64,000 bases of DNA from Armatimonadota bacterium (GTDB lineage: Bacteria > Armatimonadota > Zipacnadia > UBA1398 > JAKPQA01). Position 1 is the stretch's first letter; the number at the start of each line of letters is the position of its first letter. Below the pieces are notes generated by a model. It had not been told where the DNA came from, did not search any database, and saw only the letters and a program-made list of their open reading frames with translations. Shown piece after piece: positions 9,300-19,100 of the stretch. Made by a program: the position numbers and the translations under genes. The stretch covers positions 21,942-85,941 of the forward strand of contig JAKPQA010000182.1 in assembly GCA_029547025.1 (NCBI GenBank). The letters are read 5' to 3'.

Positions 9300-9341
9300 G
9301 GGGCTCCGCCCCCAGAGCCCCGCACGAGGGGCCAGCCCCTC
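9300..9341 (+). terminator. Tandem hairpins after lpdA
   Basis: Two perfect stems lie back to back in the 205-base space between lpdA and the AAA ATPase gene. GGGGCTC (9300-9306) pairs with GAGCCCC (9315-9321), and GAGGGGC (9326-9332) pairs with GCCCCTC (9335-9341). There is no U-tract. The pair may end transcription of lpdA or be a REP-like element, and it sets the next two genes apart as a separate unit. Confidence 0.5.
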
Positions 9342-9453
9342 GCGGCCCCCATGCGTTGGCGCAGGCGGGGGCCTCGTCCGGAAAAGGAGTTGGCCTCCTT
9401 GCCGCGCAATACCAGGCGGTAGCCGTGGCCACGAGGGCGGGAGGCGGACGACC

Positions 9454-10764
9454 ATGCTCACACGGATCTGTGTGCGGGGGTACAAGTCGCTTGAGCACCT
9501 CGATCTGTGTCTCGGACCCCTCACGGTCATCTTCGGTCCCAACGCGGCCGGCAAGAGCAACCTGCTCGATGCTCTGCAGCTGCTGTCCAGGGTAGGCACT
9601 CGGCCGACTCTGGGTGAGGCGTTCGGTCCGCCGCACCGCGGGGATGCGTTGCACTCATTCCACTACGGTAAAGACGGAATCGCCGGCCTTCTTCGGCACG
9701 AGCGGGTCGGGCTGACGATCGAGGCAGACCTGCAGCTCTCCACGCACACGGTCGAGCGTGTGAATGCCGAGATCGAGGGTCTGCGGCAAGTGCCTCGCGG
9801 CGACAATGGCCCCGGTGTGCGTCGCGGAGCCCAGGGGGGAGTTCGCGAGCGGCGGCTGCGTTACCGGGTGTCGATCGAGGTCACGCCGGCCGACGGTCGT
9901 CTGCGGGTCGCCGACGAGAACTTGGCCGCCCTGAGCGACTCGGGCGAGCCCTCGAGGAAGCGGCAGCCGTTTATCAGTGCCGATGGGGACGAGATCCGGC
10001 TCCGGGCCGAGGGCAGGGGCCACCCAACCTATCACCAGCGCTACCTGGACCACACGGTAGTGTCCCTTCCGCTCTACGCGCCCCACTACCCCCACGTTGC
10101 CGCTCTACGGCGCGAGCTGGAGAACTGGCGTTTCTTCTACCTCGAGCCCCGTGAGCGCATGCGGGCGCCTTCGTCAGTGGCCGAGGTGCACCATATTGGG
10201 CCCATGGGCGAGAACCTGGCCTCGTTTCTGAACACCTTGAGAGCCCTGCACCCGGGTCAGTTCCAGGCGATTGAGAGGGCGCTCTCGGCCATCGTGCCGA
10301 CGGTTACCGGCCTGCACGTCGAGCCCAATAGGTTCGGCCAGCTCGAGCTCTCACTGCTTGAGGGTGACGCAGCCATCCCGGCAACCCTTGCCTCGGAGGG
10401 CACGCTCCGCGTGCTGGGGTTACTCGCTCTGTGCGGAGCGCAGGAACCGCCGTCGCTGATCGGCTTCGAGGAACCCGAGAACGGCATCCATCCCAGGAGG
10501 CTCCGGCATGTCGCCAGCCTTCTGGAGACACGAGCCTCGAGCGAGACGCAGATCATCGTAACGACCCACTCGCCCCTTCTCCCTGACCTGGTCCCCGAGC
10601 CCTCACTCTACGTGTGCTCCAGGCGATCGGGTGCGACCACCGTCGAGCCGTTGGCCTACGGTGGACTATTCAGGGCCTCGGCCGTGACGTCAGCGCTCGA
10701 CGACGAGGCGGCCTCGCCGACATCCGTTTGCGACCGGATCCTCCGGGGCGACTTCGATGACTGA
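9454..10764 (+). CDS. AAA_21/OLD-like ABC-type ATPase, component of a two-gene module
   Basis: The protein has 436 residues from an ATG with GGGAGG ten bases upstream. The N-terminus ICVRGYKSLEHLDL followed by FGPNAAGKSNLLDAL (Walker A, residues 28-36) is that of RecF/SMC-like AAA_15/AAA_21 ATPases. A signature-like ASEGTLRVLGL is near 313, Walker B with IGFEEPENGIHPRRL at 336-350 (E340 is the likely catalytic base), and the switch TTHSP at 370-374. It has no nuclease domain. The next gene, overlapping by 8 bases, encodes a TOPRIM-like protein. That is the split version of the ATPase-TOPRIM arrangement seen in OLD/GajA (fused) and PARIS AriA/AriB (separate). Anti-phage or plasmid defence is inferred from this architecture. 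A plain DNA-repair or housekeeping function cannot be excluded. Confidence 0.82.
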   Translation: MLTRICVRGYKSLEHLDLCLGPLTVIFGPNAAGKSNLLDALQLLSRVGTRPTLGEAFGPPHRGDALHSFHYGKDGIAGLLRHERVGLTIEADLQLSTHTVERVNAEIEGLRQVPRGDNGPGVRRGAQGGVRERRLRYRVSIEVTPADGRLRVADENLAALSDSGEPSRKRQPFISADGDEIRLRAEGRGHPTYHQRYLDHTVVSLPLYAPHYPHVAALRRELENWRFFYLEPRERMRAPSSVAEVHHIGPMGENLASFLNTLRALHPGQFQAIERALSAIVPTVTGLHVEPNRFGQLELSLLEGDAAIPATLASEGTLRVLGLLALCGAQEPPSLIGFEEPENGIHPRRLRHVASLLETRASSETQIIVTTHSPLLPDLVPEPSLYVCSRRSGATTVEPLAYGGLFRASAVTSALDDEAASPTSVCDRILRGDFDD

Positions 10765-11347
10765 TATCGCGTTGTTCTGCGAGGACCTCGGTCATGAGGT
10801 GGTGCTTGGCGCTCTGGTTCGCCGCGTGGCGCGCGACATGGGAGTGGCGGCCGCAGTCGCCATTCGGAGCGCTCGCGGGGGAAGAGGCCGAGCTCTGGCA
10901 TCCCTGTCGGACTACCAAGAAGACGTCAAGCGCGGGGTGGCACGCCCCGTCGATGTGCTCGTCGTGGGGCTGGATGCCAACTGCCACGGGTACGCGCGGA
11001 GGCGGGACGAGGTGCTCGCACACGTGTCCAGTGCGCCGCTGTCGTGCGTTCTGGCCGTGCCGGACCCTCACGTGGAGCGATGGCTTCTTCTGGACGGGCA
11101 GGCGTTTCGGAAAGTTCTCGGGCACGGGTGCCAGCCACCTGACCAGAAGTGTGAGAAGGCCCGCTACAAGGCCCTGCTCCGAGAGGCCGTGCGGGCCGCC
11201 GGCGTCGAGCCCGTGCTGGGCGGGCTCGAGCACGCCGATCAGTTGGTGGCGGCGATGGACCTGAACCGGGCAGCGCACTTGGACAGGTCACTCGGCCGGT
11301 TCCTGGCCGACCTCCAGGCCGCTCTCAGGGCCCGGAAGCAGGGCTGA
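10757..11347 (+). CDS. TOPRIM-like (RloB/DUF4276/DUF4435-related) protein
   Basis: The protein has 196 residues. Three elements fit a metal-dependent TOPRIM fold of the kind found in DUF4276, RloB and AriB proteins. They are FCED near the N-terminus (E9 acidic), a hydrophobic strand ending in VVGLDANC (D73-x-N75, at the DxD position) and DPHVERWLLLD (E107 with the conserved Trp-Leu-Leu). It starts inside the last codons of the ATPase gene, so the two are translationally coupled. In the related PARIS system the TOPRIM subunit is the toxic effector released by the ATPase. Here that role is only an inference. The Asn in place of the second Asp should be checked for catalytic competence. The gene is convergent with the large glycosidase gene, 33 bases away. 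Confidence 0.68.
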   Translation: MTDIALFCEDLGHEVVLGALVRRVARDMGVAAAVAIRSARGGRGRALASLSDYQEDVKRGVARPVDVLVVGLDANCHGYARRRDEVLAHVSSAPLSCVLAVPDPHVERWLLLDGQAFRKVLGHGCQPPDQKCEKARYKALLREAVRAAGVEPVLGGLEHADQLVAAMDLNRAAHLDRSLGRFLADLQAALRARKQG

Positions 11348-11380
11348 TCCCGCGATGGGCGCCCCGGCCCCTCCGGCGGC

Positions 11381-14300
11381 TCACGATGGCGCGTCGGTGA
11401 AGTAGCCCTCGGGCACCGGGCGCGTCGACTCCTGCCACCAGCGCTTTACGAGCCAGGCCTCCGGCTCGGCGGCGACATCGGGCGGGAGCCAGGCGCTCAC
11501 GGTGAGCCGAAGCTCTTGCCCCGACCACTCGCGGCTCAGGCGGCTCTTGTAGACCACCCACGAGCAGCCGGCCTTCTGCGTGTTACCGAACTGCCGCGCG
11601 TCGGGCACGGGCATGAGCTGGAGCTGTTGGCCGCCGATTTGCGCGGTCACCTGGACGACCTCGGCCACACAGGGCGAGTGCCGCCACTCGACACCGTCCC
11701 GCCGCAAGCGGATCGGCACGGCCAGGATCGGCTGGGGGCCGGTGAGGTCGGGGAGCGTCGTGCGCAGCGCCACCGTCCGCTGCTCGAACCCCTGGGCGCG
11801 GAAGCGCTCCGCATCGGTGAACTCGACGGGTGCCCCACCCTCCTCGAGGGGCTCCAGCACCAGGGGCTCGCCGAAGCCCTCCGTCTGCGCCGCCGTGGTG
11901 AGACGGGCCGGCAGGTCGCCCGTCTCCGGCAGGCCGGCATCCACCTCAAGCATGAGCACCTCGAACGGCCGCAGCCAGAGGTCGAGCGTCTGGCCTGCAC
12001 GGGGCTGAGCGCCGTCGGGGAACAGGACCCGCGCGCGGTCGGGGAAGAGGCTGGTGATGCGGATCGGCGCGCCAGGGGCCGCTCGCAGGCCAAGCGGCTC
12101 GCCCAGCTCCAGGTGGATCGGCCGCGCGGCGAAGTGGGCGTTGTTCACGAACAGGTAGCCGTGGTCATGGGCGAAGTCCGCATAGCCGTAGGGCTCGTTC
12201 CGGGCCGGGTCGCCGCCGATCGCGCGCCGATGCAGGAAGGCCTGCTCGTTTTCCTTCGCAAGCCTGCTGATCCAGGCGAGGAAGCCAATGTCGGCATCGT
12301 CGAGCAGGTAGACGTCGCCCCAGATGTTGGGGAACAGCAGGCTGCCGCGGCCCAGGTCCATGACCAGCGCCTCGCGCCAGCGCTCCCTGCCCATGTAGTT
12401 GCCCCAACGGGTGTCGGCGAGCCAGACCCCGAGGCTGTCCTTGCAGCGCGGCGGGATGAGCCGGGCGTGGTGGGCGTTCTGGTCCTGGGCCAGCGTAACC
12501 GAGTCACGGTAGTAGAGCGTGGGTGTCGAGCTGGTGCCGGAGCCTTCCATGAACAGGCCGGACTCGAACACGGTGTCGCCGTAGAGCACCCAGAGAGGTG
12601 AGCCGAGGCCCCAATACCACATCACGAAGGTCTCGGGCGCTTCCGCGCGGACCGCGTCGGCGAGGTCGATGAGGGAGTCGTACATGCGCTCGGTGGCGTA
12701 CTTCCCCGGCAGGTGCCCGTGAGTCGTGTCATCACAGGCGTAGCTGCCGCCATCGAACTTCACGAAGCGTACGCCGTTCTCGCGGACATGGTGCAGCACC
12801 GCGTCGCGCACAAGCTGCGAGTAGGCCTCGCTGCCGTAGCAGAACACGTGCCCGAAGCCGGCCTTGTCCGGCGCGCCGTTCCTGTAGCGCATCGTGGGCT
12901 GGGTCTGTGGGCCCCAGGCGGCGCGGTTGGCCCAGCAGGACTCGGCGGCCCAGCTTGTCGCGAACCAAAGGCCGAACTCCATCCCGAGCTGGTGCACCCG
13001 CTCAACGATGGCTCCGGGGCCGTCAGGATAGGCCCACGGGCGGAAGCGGGTCATGTCGGAGCTCGGATCCGGCCAGCCGGTATCCAGCGTGAAGTAGTCG
13101 AACCGCGCGCCGCGCTGGCGCCAGCGTTCGAGGACGCCGAGCACGTCGAGGGTCTCCTCGTCGGTCAGCGTCGGGCACGGCCCCCACTGGTTGTTGATGC
13201 CGAAGGGCGTGTAGACCGAGACGACACGCGGCTTCCGCACGGCGTGGGCATCCAGGTAGTCGACGAAGTGGGCTTCGGCCTGGTTCGCACCGGCCATGCT
13301 GATGAGGGCCACGCGCGTCTCGCAGGCCTCGCCTGGAGCGAGGAGCTTGCCGGGGTAGTGAGTGAGGGTGACACGCCCGCCGGCCGCCAGGTTCTCGCCC
13401 GACGGATGCTCGATGACGGCGAAGGCTTGATCGGCTATGAAGAGCGGCCAGCCCCTGCCGCCGCCCGAGACTCTCGCGCCCGTGGCGAGGTCGTCGAGCC
13501 GGACGTCGAGCAGCAGGAGGGGCTGGTCGCCCGTGTTCCGCACCGTGGCCCATTTCCGGCGAGTTGGCCCGTCGAGCCGGTAGTGCAGCGCGGCCTCGAG
13601 CGCGGTGCTCGGGCTCCGGACGCGGACTTCGGCGCTGTCGGGAGTGGGTTGAGCCGCGTCGACGACGCGGAAGTCATCGACGAAGCCGAGGGGCTCCGCC
13701 ACGCCGTCGATCGCGGAGGACAGCGTCAGTGCCAGCTCGTGGGCGGCGGCGAATACGAACGTGCTGCCGGTGAGATGGTTCACCAGCGTCGTTGTGGCGA
13801 TGCCATTGTCGGCGAGCCCGAGTCGCCATGCCGCGGACTCGTTCTCGAGCCGGACCTCTCGTTGGCGGCCGCCGGTGGGCTCGCCAGCCTCCAGTATCAG
13901 CAGCCAGTCGGTGGCCTCGCCGCCGGGCGGCTCGCAGGTCCACGAACCGTTCGCCGGGTGGACCTGGCCGAGTTCGGTCTCGGCTCCGGTGACGGGATCG
14001 ACACACCGAGCCAGGTAGCTCACGCCGTCGTCGAGATCGTGGATGGTCGTCGCCCGTTGCTGGGGCATGTAGATGACCCGCACCTGCCCGGCGATGCCTG
14101 CGGCGTAGGGCACTTCGTAGGGGCCGTGATCGGCGAGCGTGCCCCACGGCGCCATGCCGTACGGCCCCAGGTCCATGGCAGAAACGAGTGCCGCATCGTC
14201 GAAGTCGAGGAACGCCCAGCCCGGCGTCTCGGTCTCCGCGCAGCGCCACTGCGGGCCGGAGTCGATGCGCCGGATCTCGCCGTTGGCGAGGCGGATCTCG

Positions 14301-16093
14301 AGGCGGGCGATTAGCCCGGCTGGGTTCTTCGCGACGGGCGCCTGGCCGTTCTCGGCACGGATGGCCAGGACGTTGCGGCCAGGGCGTAGGCGTGCGGCCA
14401 GGCTGCCGATCTGTGCGCCCGTGCGCCACGATCGGGCCTCGCCCACTGGGTCGCCGTTGAGGTAGGCCGTGCACGCATCGTCGGCCGACATCCGCAGTGT
14501 GGCCGCGGCTGTCTGGCCTTCGGGAAGATCGAAGCTGATGCGGAAGTACCGGTGCTCGACCGGGGCGTCCTCGGCCGGGTTGCCCTCGGGGAACCAGATC
14601 CACCGGCAGCCGTCGAGGCTGAGGGTGGTGCCCTCGCCATAGGACGCCCATTCGGGATGGGGCTCGAAGCGTTGCCAGGGGTACCGCTCGAGGAGGCGCT
14701 TCCCGAGCGCGAGTTGCGAGGATCCGGGCAGGTTCATCGCCTCATCCCACGGGATCGTGCCGTAGTTGCCGCCATGCGGCGATGCGCCGTGGGGCTGGTC
14801 CCTGCGGTTGACCTGCCAGATGCCGTTGGCGCCATAGGTCTGTCCCGCCGCGCCCGACAGCATGCTGGCCCAGAAGATCAGCCGCTGCACGTCGGCCGGG
14901 ATCCAGCCGAGGAGCTGTTCATAGCAGACCTCGCTGTTGAGCACTGGCATGCGCGGGTCGGCGTCGTAGGACCACCGGAGGGTCCTGATCGAGGGCTCGA
15001 GCACCTCGCGGCCACCGTGGCCGGTCTGGAGCATGTCGAAGTCGAGCAGCGCGGGGTCGTCAATGGCGCCCCGGGCGCTGAGCTGCCCGAGGCCCGTCGG
15101 GTGGATCGAGAGCGGGCGGTGGAAGGGATCCACGCGCTTGAGATAGCGGGCGACTTCGGTCCACTGATGGACTTGCTCGCGGTCGTCATAGGGGAATCCG
15201 GGCGCGAGGTACCAGGGCAGGTTCGCCTCCCCGGCCACGCACCAGACAACCGGCAGGGCACCGTAGCGCGCAACCAGATAGCGCCAGTGCTTCTGGAGCT
15301 TCTCGGTGCCCATCCACGGGCTGAAGTAGCCCCAGGCGCCAACCAGACATGGTACGAGGCCCTGGTCCGCCAGGTACTGAAGGCGACGGTCGGCCATGTC
15401 GAAGTACTCCGGTCGGATGCGGGCGTAGTCGGCTTCCCATGGGAAACCAGCCTCGTTGGCGCCGCGCTCGTCGAAGGCAGGCATGTCCGGGTAGAGCCCC
15501 GCGACGATCTGGATGACCGTGAACCCCTTGGCCACGCGGTCGGCGGCTAGTGTGTGGAAGTCCTCGGGCCAGTGCAGGCGGTTGCAGAGGCCCATCCACC
15601 AGGTGTCACCCAACCAAAGGAACGGCGTTCCGTCCTCATGAACGAAGTGCCGCCGGTCTGGCGCAATGGTGATGGGGCCATGGCGGTACAGGGGGTTGTC
15701 TCCGTCGTACGGAGTAACGGTGACCGTTCCGGCCTGGCCGTGGAGGCCCTGGTCGCTGACATCGGAGCACTCCGTGCGAAAACGATGCTCGCCGGCAATT
15801 GATGAGGAGTACCGCATCGCCCAGGCTCGGCCGCCGCGCCAGAAACCGGGCACACGTCGCTCCGTACCATCGGGCGCTGTGAAGATGGCATCGAGTTCGA
15901 CCTGGTTGAACGGGTCGGCGCGATCCCCTTCCGACTCGAATGTCACTTCCATGACATGGTTCTGCGGTACCGTCCCGTGGTTCTCCGCGCTCATGGCGCC
16001 CGCTCCCCCAATCCAGAAAGCCGTCAGCATCGCCAGCGGCCTGACGTGGCGTGCGGCGGCAGGTTCTGAAGCCGTCAGAGTGGAGGTCAGCAT
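11381..16093 (-). CDS. Giant secreted glycosidase: GH140-like apiosidase module fused to GH36-like alpha-galactosidase module
   Basis: From ATG 16093 the protein has 1570 residues. Residues 1-36 contain a hydrophobic export signal ending near AGAMSAENHG. Residues ~45-130 match the DUF5060 beta-sandwich. Residues ~132-480 form a TIM barrel of the apiosidase-like DUF4038/GH140 type (FVHEDGTPFLWLGDTWW; likely acid/base E289 in CVAGEAN; likely nucleophile E388 in PVLNSEVCYE). A jelly-roll spans ~497-610 and a collagen-binding-like beta domain ~655-735. Residues ~745-950 resemble a GH36 N-terminal supersandwich, followed by a second TIM barrel. It carries DYFTLDTGWPDP (~999-1010), VKFDGGSY (candidate nucleophile D1114) and YGDTVFESG (D1173). 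A beta domain closes the protein. It probably acts on branched plant glycans. It lies 46 bases downstream of the hybrid kinase gene on the same strand. Confidence 0.8.
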   Translation of the reverse strand: MLTSTLTASEPAAARHVRPLAMLTAFWIGGAGAMSAENHGTVPQNHVMEVTFESEGDRADPFNQVELDAIFTAPDGTERRVPGFWRGGRAWAMRYSSSIAGEHRFRTECSDVSDQGLHGQAGTVTVTPYDGDNPLYRHGPITIAPDRRHFVHEDGTPFLWLGDTWWMGLCNRLHWPEDFHTLAADRVAKGFTVIQIVAGLYPDMPAFDERGANEAGFPWEADYARIRPEYFDMADRRLQYLADQGLVPCLVGAWGYFSPWMGTEKLQKHWRYLVARYGALPVVWCVAGEANLPWYLAPGFPYDDREQVHQWTEVARYLKRVDPFHRPLSIHPTGLGQLSARGAIDDPALLDFDMLQTGHGGREVLEPSIRTLRWSYDADPRMPVLNSEVCYEQLLGWIPADVQRLIFWASMLSGAAGQTYGANGIWQVNRRDQPHGASPHGGNYGTIPWDEAMNLPGSSQLALGKRLLERYPWQRFEPHPEWASYGEGTTLSLDGCRWIWFPEGNPAEDAPVEHRYFRISFDLPEGQTAAATLRMSADDACTAYLNGDPVGEARSWRTGAQIGSLAARLRPGRNVLAIRAENGQAPVAKNPAGLIARLEIRLANGEIRRIDSGPQWRCAETETPGWAFLDFDDAALVSAMDLGPYGMAPWGTLADHGPYEVPYAAGIAGQVRVIYMPQQRATTIHDLDDGVSYLARCVDPVTGAETELGQVHPANGSWTCEPPGGEATDWLLILEAGEPTGGRQREVRLENESAAWRLGLADNGIATTTLVNHLTGSTFVFAAAHELALTLSSAIDGVAEPLGFVDDFRVVDAAQPTPDSAEVRVRSPSTALEAALHYRLDGPTRRKWATVRNTGDQPLLLLDVRLDDLATGARVSGGGRGWPLFIADQAFAVIEHPSGENLAAGGRVTLTHYPGKLLAPGEACETRVALISMAGANQAEAHFVDYLDAHAVRKPRVVSVYTPFGINNQWGPCPTLTDEETLDVLGVLERWRQRGARFDYFTLDTGWPDPSSDMTRFRPWAYPDGPGAIVERVHQLGMEFGLWFATSWAAESCWANRAAWGPQTQPTMRYRNGAPDKAGFGHVFCYGSEAYSQLVRDAVLHHVRENGVRFVKFDGGSYACDDTTHGHLPGKYATERMYDSLIDLADAVRAEAPETFVMWYWGLGSPLWVLYGDTVFESGLFMEGSGTSSTPTLYYRDSVTLAQDQNAHHARLIPPRCKDSLGVWLADTRWGNYMGRERWREALVMDLGRGSLLFPNIWGDVYLLDDADIGFLAWISRLAKENEQAFLHRRAIGGDPARNEPYGYADFAHDHGYLFVNNAHFAARPIHLELGEPLGLRAAPGAPIRITSLFPDRARVLFPDGAQPRAGQTLDLWLRPFEVLMLEVDAGLPETGDLPARLTTAAQTEGFGEPLVLEPLEEGGAPVEFTDAERFRAQGFEQRTVALRTTLPDLTGPQPILAVPIRLRRDGVEWRHSPCVAEVVQVTAQIGGQQLQLMPVPDARQFGNTQKAGCSWVVYKSRLSREWSGQELRLTVSAWLPPDVAAEPEAWLVKRWWQESTRPVPEGYFTDAPS

Positions 16094-16139
16094 CCGGTGG
16101 TGCCCGTCCCGTCCAACACACGATGGGTTCCGGGGACAG

Positions 16140-19100
16140 CTACACATATGGGCATGGCCCATGCTGGGCGGACGGCCCGGACCCATCGAGTACCTCGCGA
16201 ACTCGGGCGACGAGGATGGCCGGCCCAAAGGGTTTCGCGAGGAACGGCTGGCCGTGCAAGTCCGCGGCGGCACCAGCGCCACCATGGCTTGGGTAGCCGG
16301 ACATGTAGAGCACTCTCAGAGCCGGCGCCTCCTGGACGAGTATCTGGTGCAGGGCAGCACCGGTCATCTGTGGCATGACCACGTCGGTGATCAGCAGGTC
16401 AACATGCCCGCCGTGGGCCTTGAACAGCGACATCGCCTCCGAGGGAGTGGCTGCGGGAAGCACCTGGTAGCCCTGCTGCTCGAGCACCTGGCATACCAGG
16501 TCGAGTACCGACGGCTCGTCTTCCACCACGAGAACCGTCTCGCTTCCCTCCGGAGCCGCCGCCGTGGCGGCCCGCTCCGCAGTGACGGAGGCAGGGCCGG
16601 TGCCCATGGGTAGGTAGACGCGGAACGTGGTGCCGATCCCCGGCCGCGAGTCCACCTCGATGGTGCCCTGGTGCTGGCGCACGATCCCATAGACGGTGGC
16701 CAGACCCAGTCCCGTGCCTTTGCCGACCTCTTTGGTTGTGAAGAAGGGCTCGAAGATTCGCTCGCGCGTCGCCTCGTCCATCCCCTGGCCCGTGTCCGAG
16801 ACCGAGACGCAGGCATAGGTTCCTGGGCTCACTCGGATCAGCGCGCCCGGAGGTTCGCGGTGCAGCTTGACGTTGTGGGTTCGGATCGTGAGTGTCCCGC
16901 CGTTGGGCATGGCGTCTCGCGCGTTGACGGCCAGGTTCATGAGCACCTGTTCCATCTGGGCCGCGTCGGCGTAGACCGTGACGAGATCGGGGGCCAGCGC
17001 CAGGTCCGCATGGATGTCTTCACCAATGACCCGCCCCAGGAGCCGAGTGAGGTCCTCGATCACCCGATTCAGGTCAACCGGACCTTGCTCGCCGGTCTGC
17101 GCGCGGCTGAACAGCAAGAGCTGCCGGACAAGCCCAGCCCCGCGTTCGGCCAGGTCGCGGATGAGACGCAACTGGCTCGCATGCCGTGTGTCGGTCACGT
17201 TCATGAGGAGGAGATCGGAGAACCCCAGTATGCCCGTGAGCAGGTTGTTGAAGTCGTGGGCGACGCCGCCGACCAGGGTGCCGACGGCCTCGAGCTTCGA
17301 GGTCTGCCGCAGATGCGATTCGAGACGCTTTCGCTCGGCAACGTCGCGCACGGTAACGATGGTGCCGTCGACCGGACTACCCGGGCCGGGTTGGTAGCCC
17401 AGCCCTTCCGCATCCAGCCACGTGCCATCGCCGCACCGGATGCGGAACTCGTGGTACTCGCCGGGACCGGGGGCAGTCAGCCTCCGCCGCAGCGCCGTGG
17501 CCACACGGGGCCAGTCATCGGGGTGGATGAACTCCCTGGCGTGGCGCCCGACGACCTCGGATGGGTCCCATCGCAGGATCCGGCGGCAGGTCGGCGCGAT
17601 GTACGTAATCGTGTTCTCGGCGCTGAGGATCATGATGACGTCGTTGGAGTTCTCGATCAGTGCCTGGAACCGCAGCTGGCTGTCACGACGCTCAGCCTCG
17701 GCACGCTTGAGTTCGATGAGGCTCGCGAGGATGGAGCAGTAGACCGACAGGACCTGCTGCTGCACCTCGTCAGGCGGCGATCCGGAGATCGCGGCATCGT
17801 TGGCGAGCCCTCCAATGACCCGATCCGCAGTCGCCAGGGTGGTCATCGCGACCCAGCCTCGGGGGCCCATCACCTGGGTCTTCCCGTCATAGTGGCTCAG
17901 CGGCACCTCCTCGAGGTCGTAGGGCCGCTCGCCTGGTGCCCGGAGATGCAGAGCCCTGCCCCAGGCTCCGGTCCGCTCGAGGACCAAGGCCCGCTCATCG
18001 GTGGTCCGCCCGCTGCTATCGGTGCCATAGGTTCCGTGCAGCCGCTCTCCATCCCAGAGAAACAGGCCACAGCGTTCGATGCCCAGGCGCTCCCGCGCGA
18101 GCTCCACGCCGCGCCGATATAGGGTGTCGGGGTCCGGGCACTCCATGAGCTCGGCAGCGGCGCCGATGACCCGTTCGAGGCCGTCAGCCATCCGCCACCG
18201 GGTGTCCTCCGCCCGGCGGCGCTGGATGAGAGCGGCCAACACGGAGCAGTACAGGGACAGTATCCACTGCCGCGTCTGGTTCGGGGGGGCTCCCGAGAGG
18301 GCCGCGTCGTTCCAGAACAGCGCGATGGGCTCCCCATGGGCTGCCAGCACCGTCTCGGCCACCCACCCGTGACCGACAACCACGACGTCGTCGCCCTGGA
18401 GGGCGGTGAGCCTCACGCCCTGCTCGATCGTCCAGGGCAGCTCACTCCTTGCCGCTTGGCTCAAGGCGGCCTTCGACCCCTCCTCCAGGGGCCTGGACAG
18501 GGCGTGCTCATCGGTCGTGCGCCCCTCGGAGTCAGTCCCGTAGGTCCCGCGGAGGACATCGCCGTCGACGAGGTAGAGAGCGCAGCGCTCGACCCCGAGG
18601 CGCTCGCGCGCGAGTTCGACTGCGCGGCGGCAGAGCATGTCGAGATTGGGGCACTCCGCAAGCTCACGCACACTGATCAGCGCGGCCCTGAACAGCTCCT
18701 CCTGGGTCCGCTCTGACTGGCGCTGCGCGATGAGCGACGAGAGGAACGACACGTACACGGCCAGCCGGTCCTGGAGCTCCGAGTCCACCTCGGCACCGGT
18801 GATGGCCGTGTCGTTGTAGAACACCCCTGCAAGCTCTGAGCCCTGCCAGAGGGGGGTGCACACCACCCATCCTCTGCGGACGGCCCGGAAGTGGCCATCC
18901 TCCCACTCGCTTACCTCCGAGGGCCAGTAGATCCAGCGGTCCGCATCCGGTCCCGACGGTACTACCCGGCCATCCGGGTACTCGGTCGTGTTCCGCGCAT
19001 AGGCCCTTTCATCGGTGGTCTGTCCGTGCAGGTCTGTGCCAAACGTGCCGCGGATGCATGGGCCGTCGCAGACGAACAACGAGCACCGTTCCACCCCGAG

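Noticed and set aside
9454..11347. Full assignment of the ATPase/TOPRIM pair as PARIS
   Set aside because: Architecture is similar, but the second protein does not clearly match DUF4435 and an immunity or trigger function cannot be shown, so I keep it as PARIS-like only.
12713..14314. 533-codon plus-strand open frame inside the giant glycosidase gene
   Set aside because: Antisense to a gene with clear GH36-like motifs. Its translation is Gly/Arg/Ala-rich without domain patterns, a known shadow of GC-rich codon bias.
16671..18122. 483-codon plus-strand open frame inside the histidine kinase gene
   Set aside because: Antisense to GAF, PAS and kinase motifs; no protein family features of its own.
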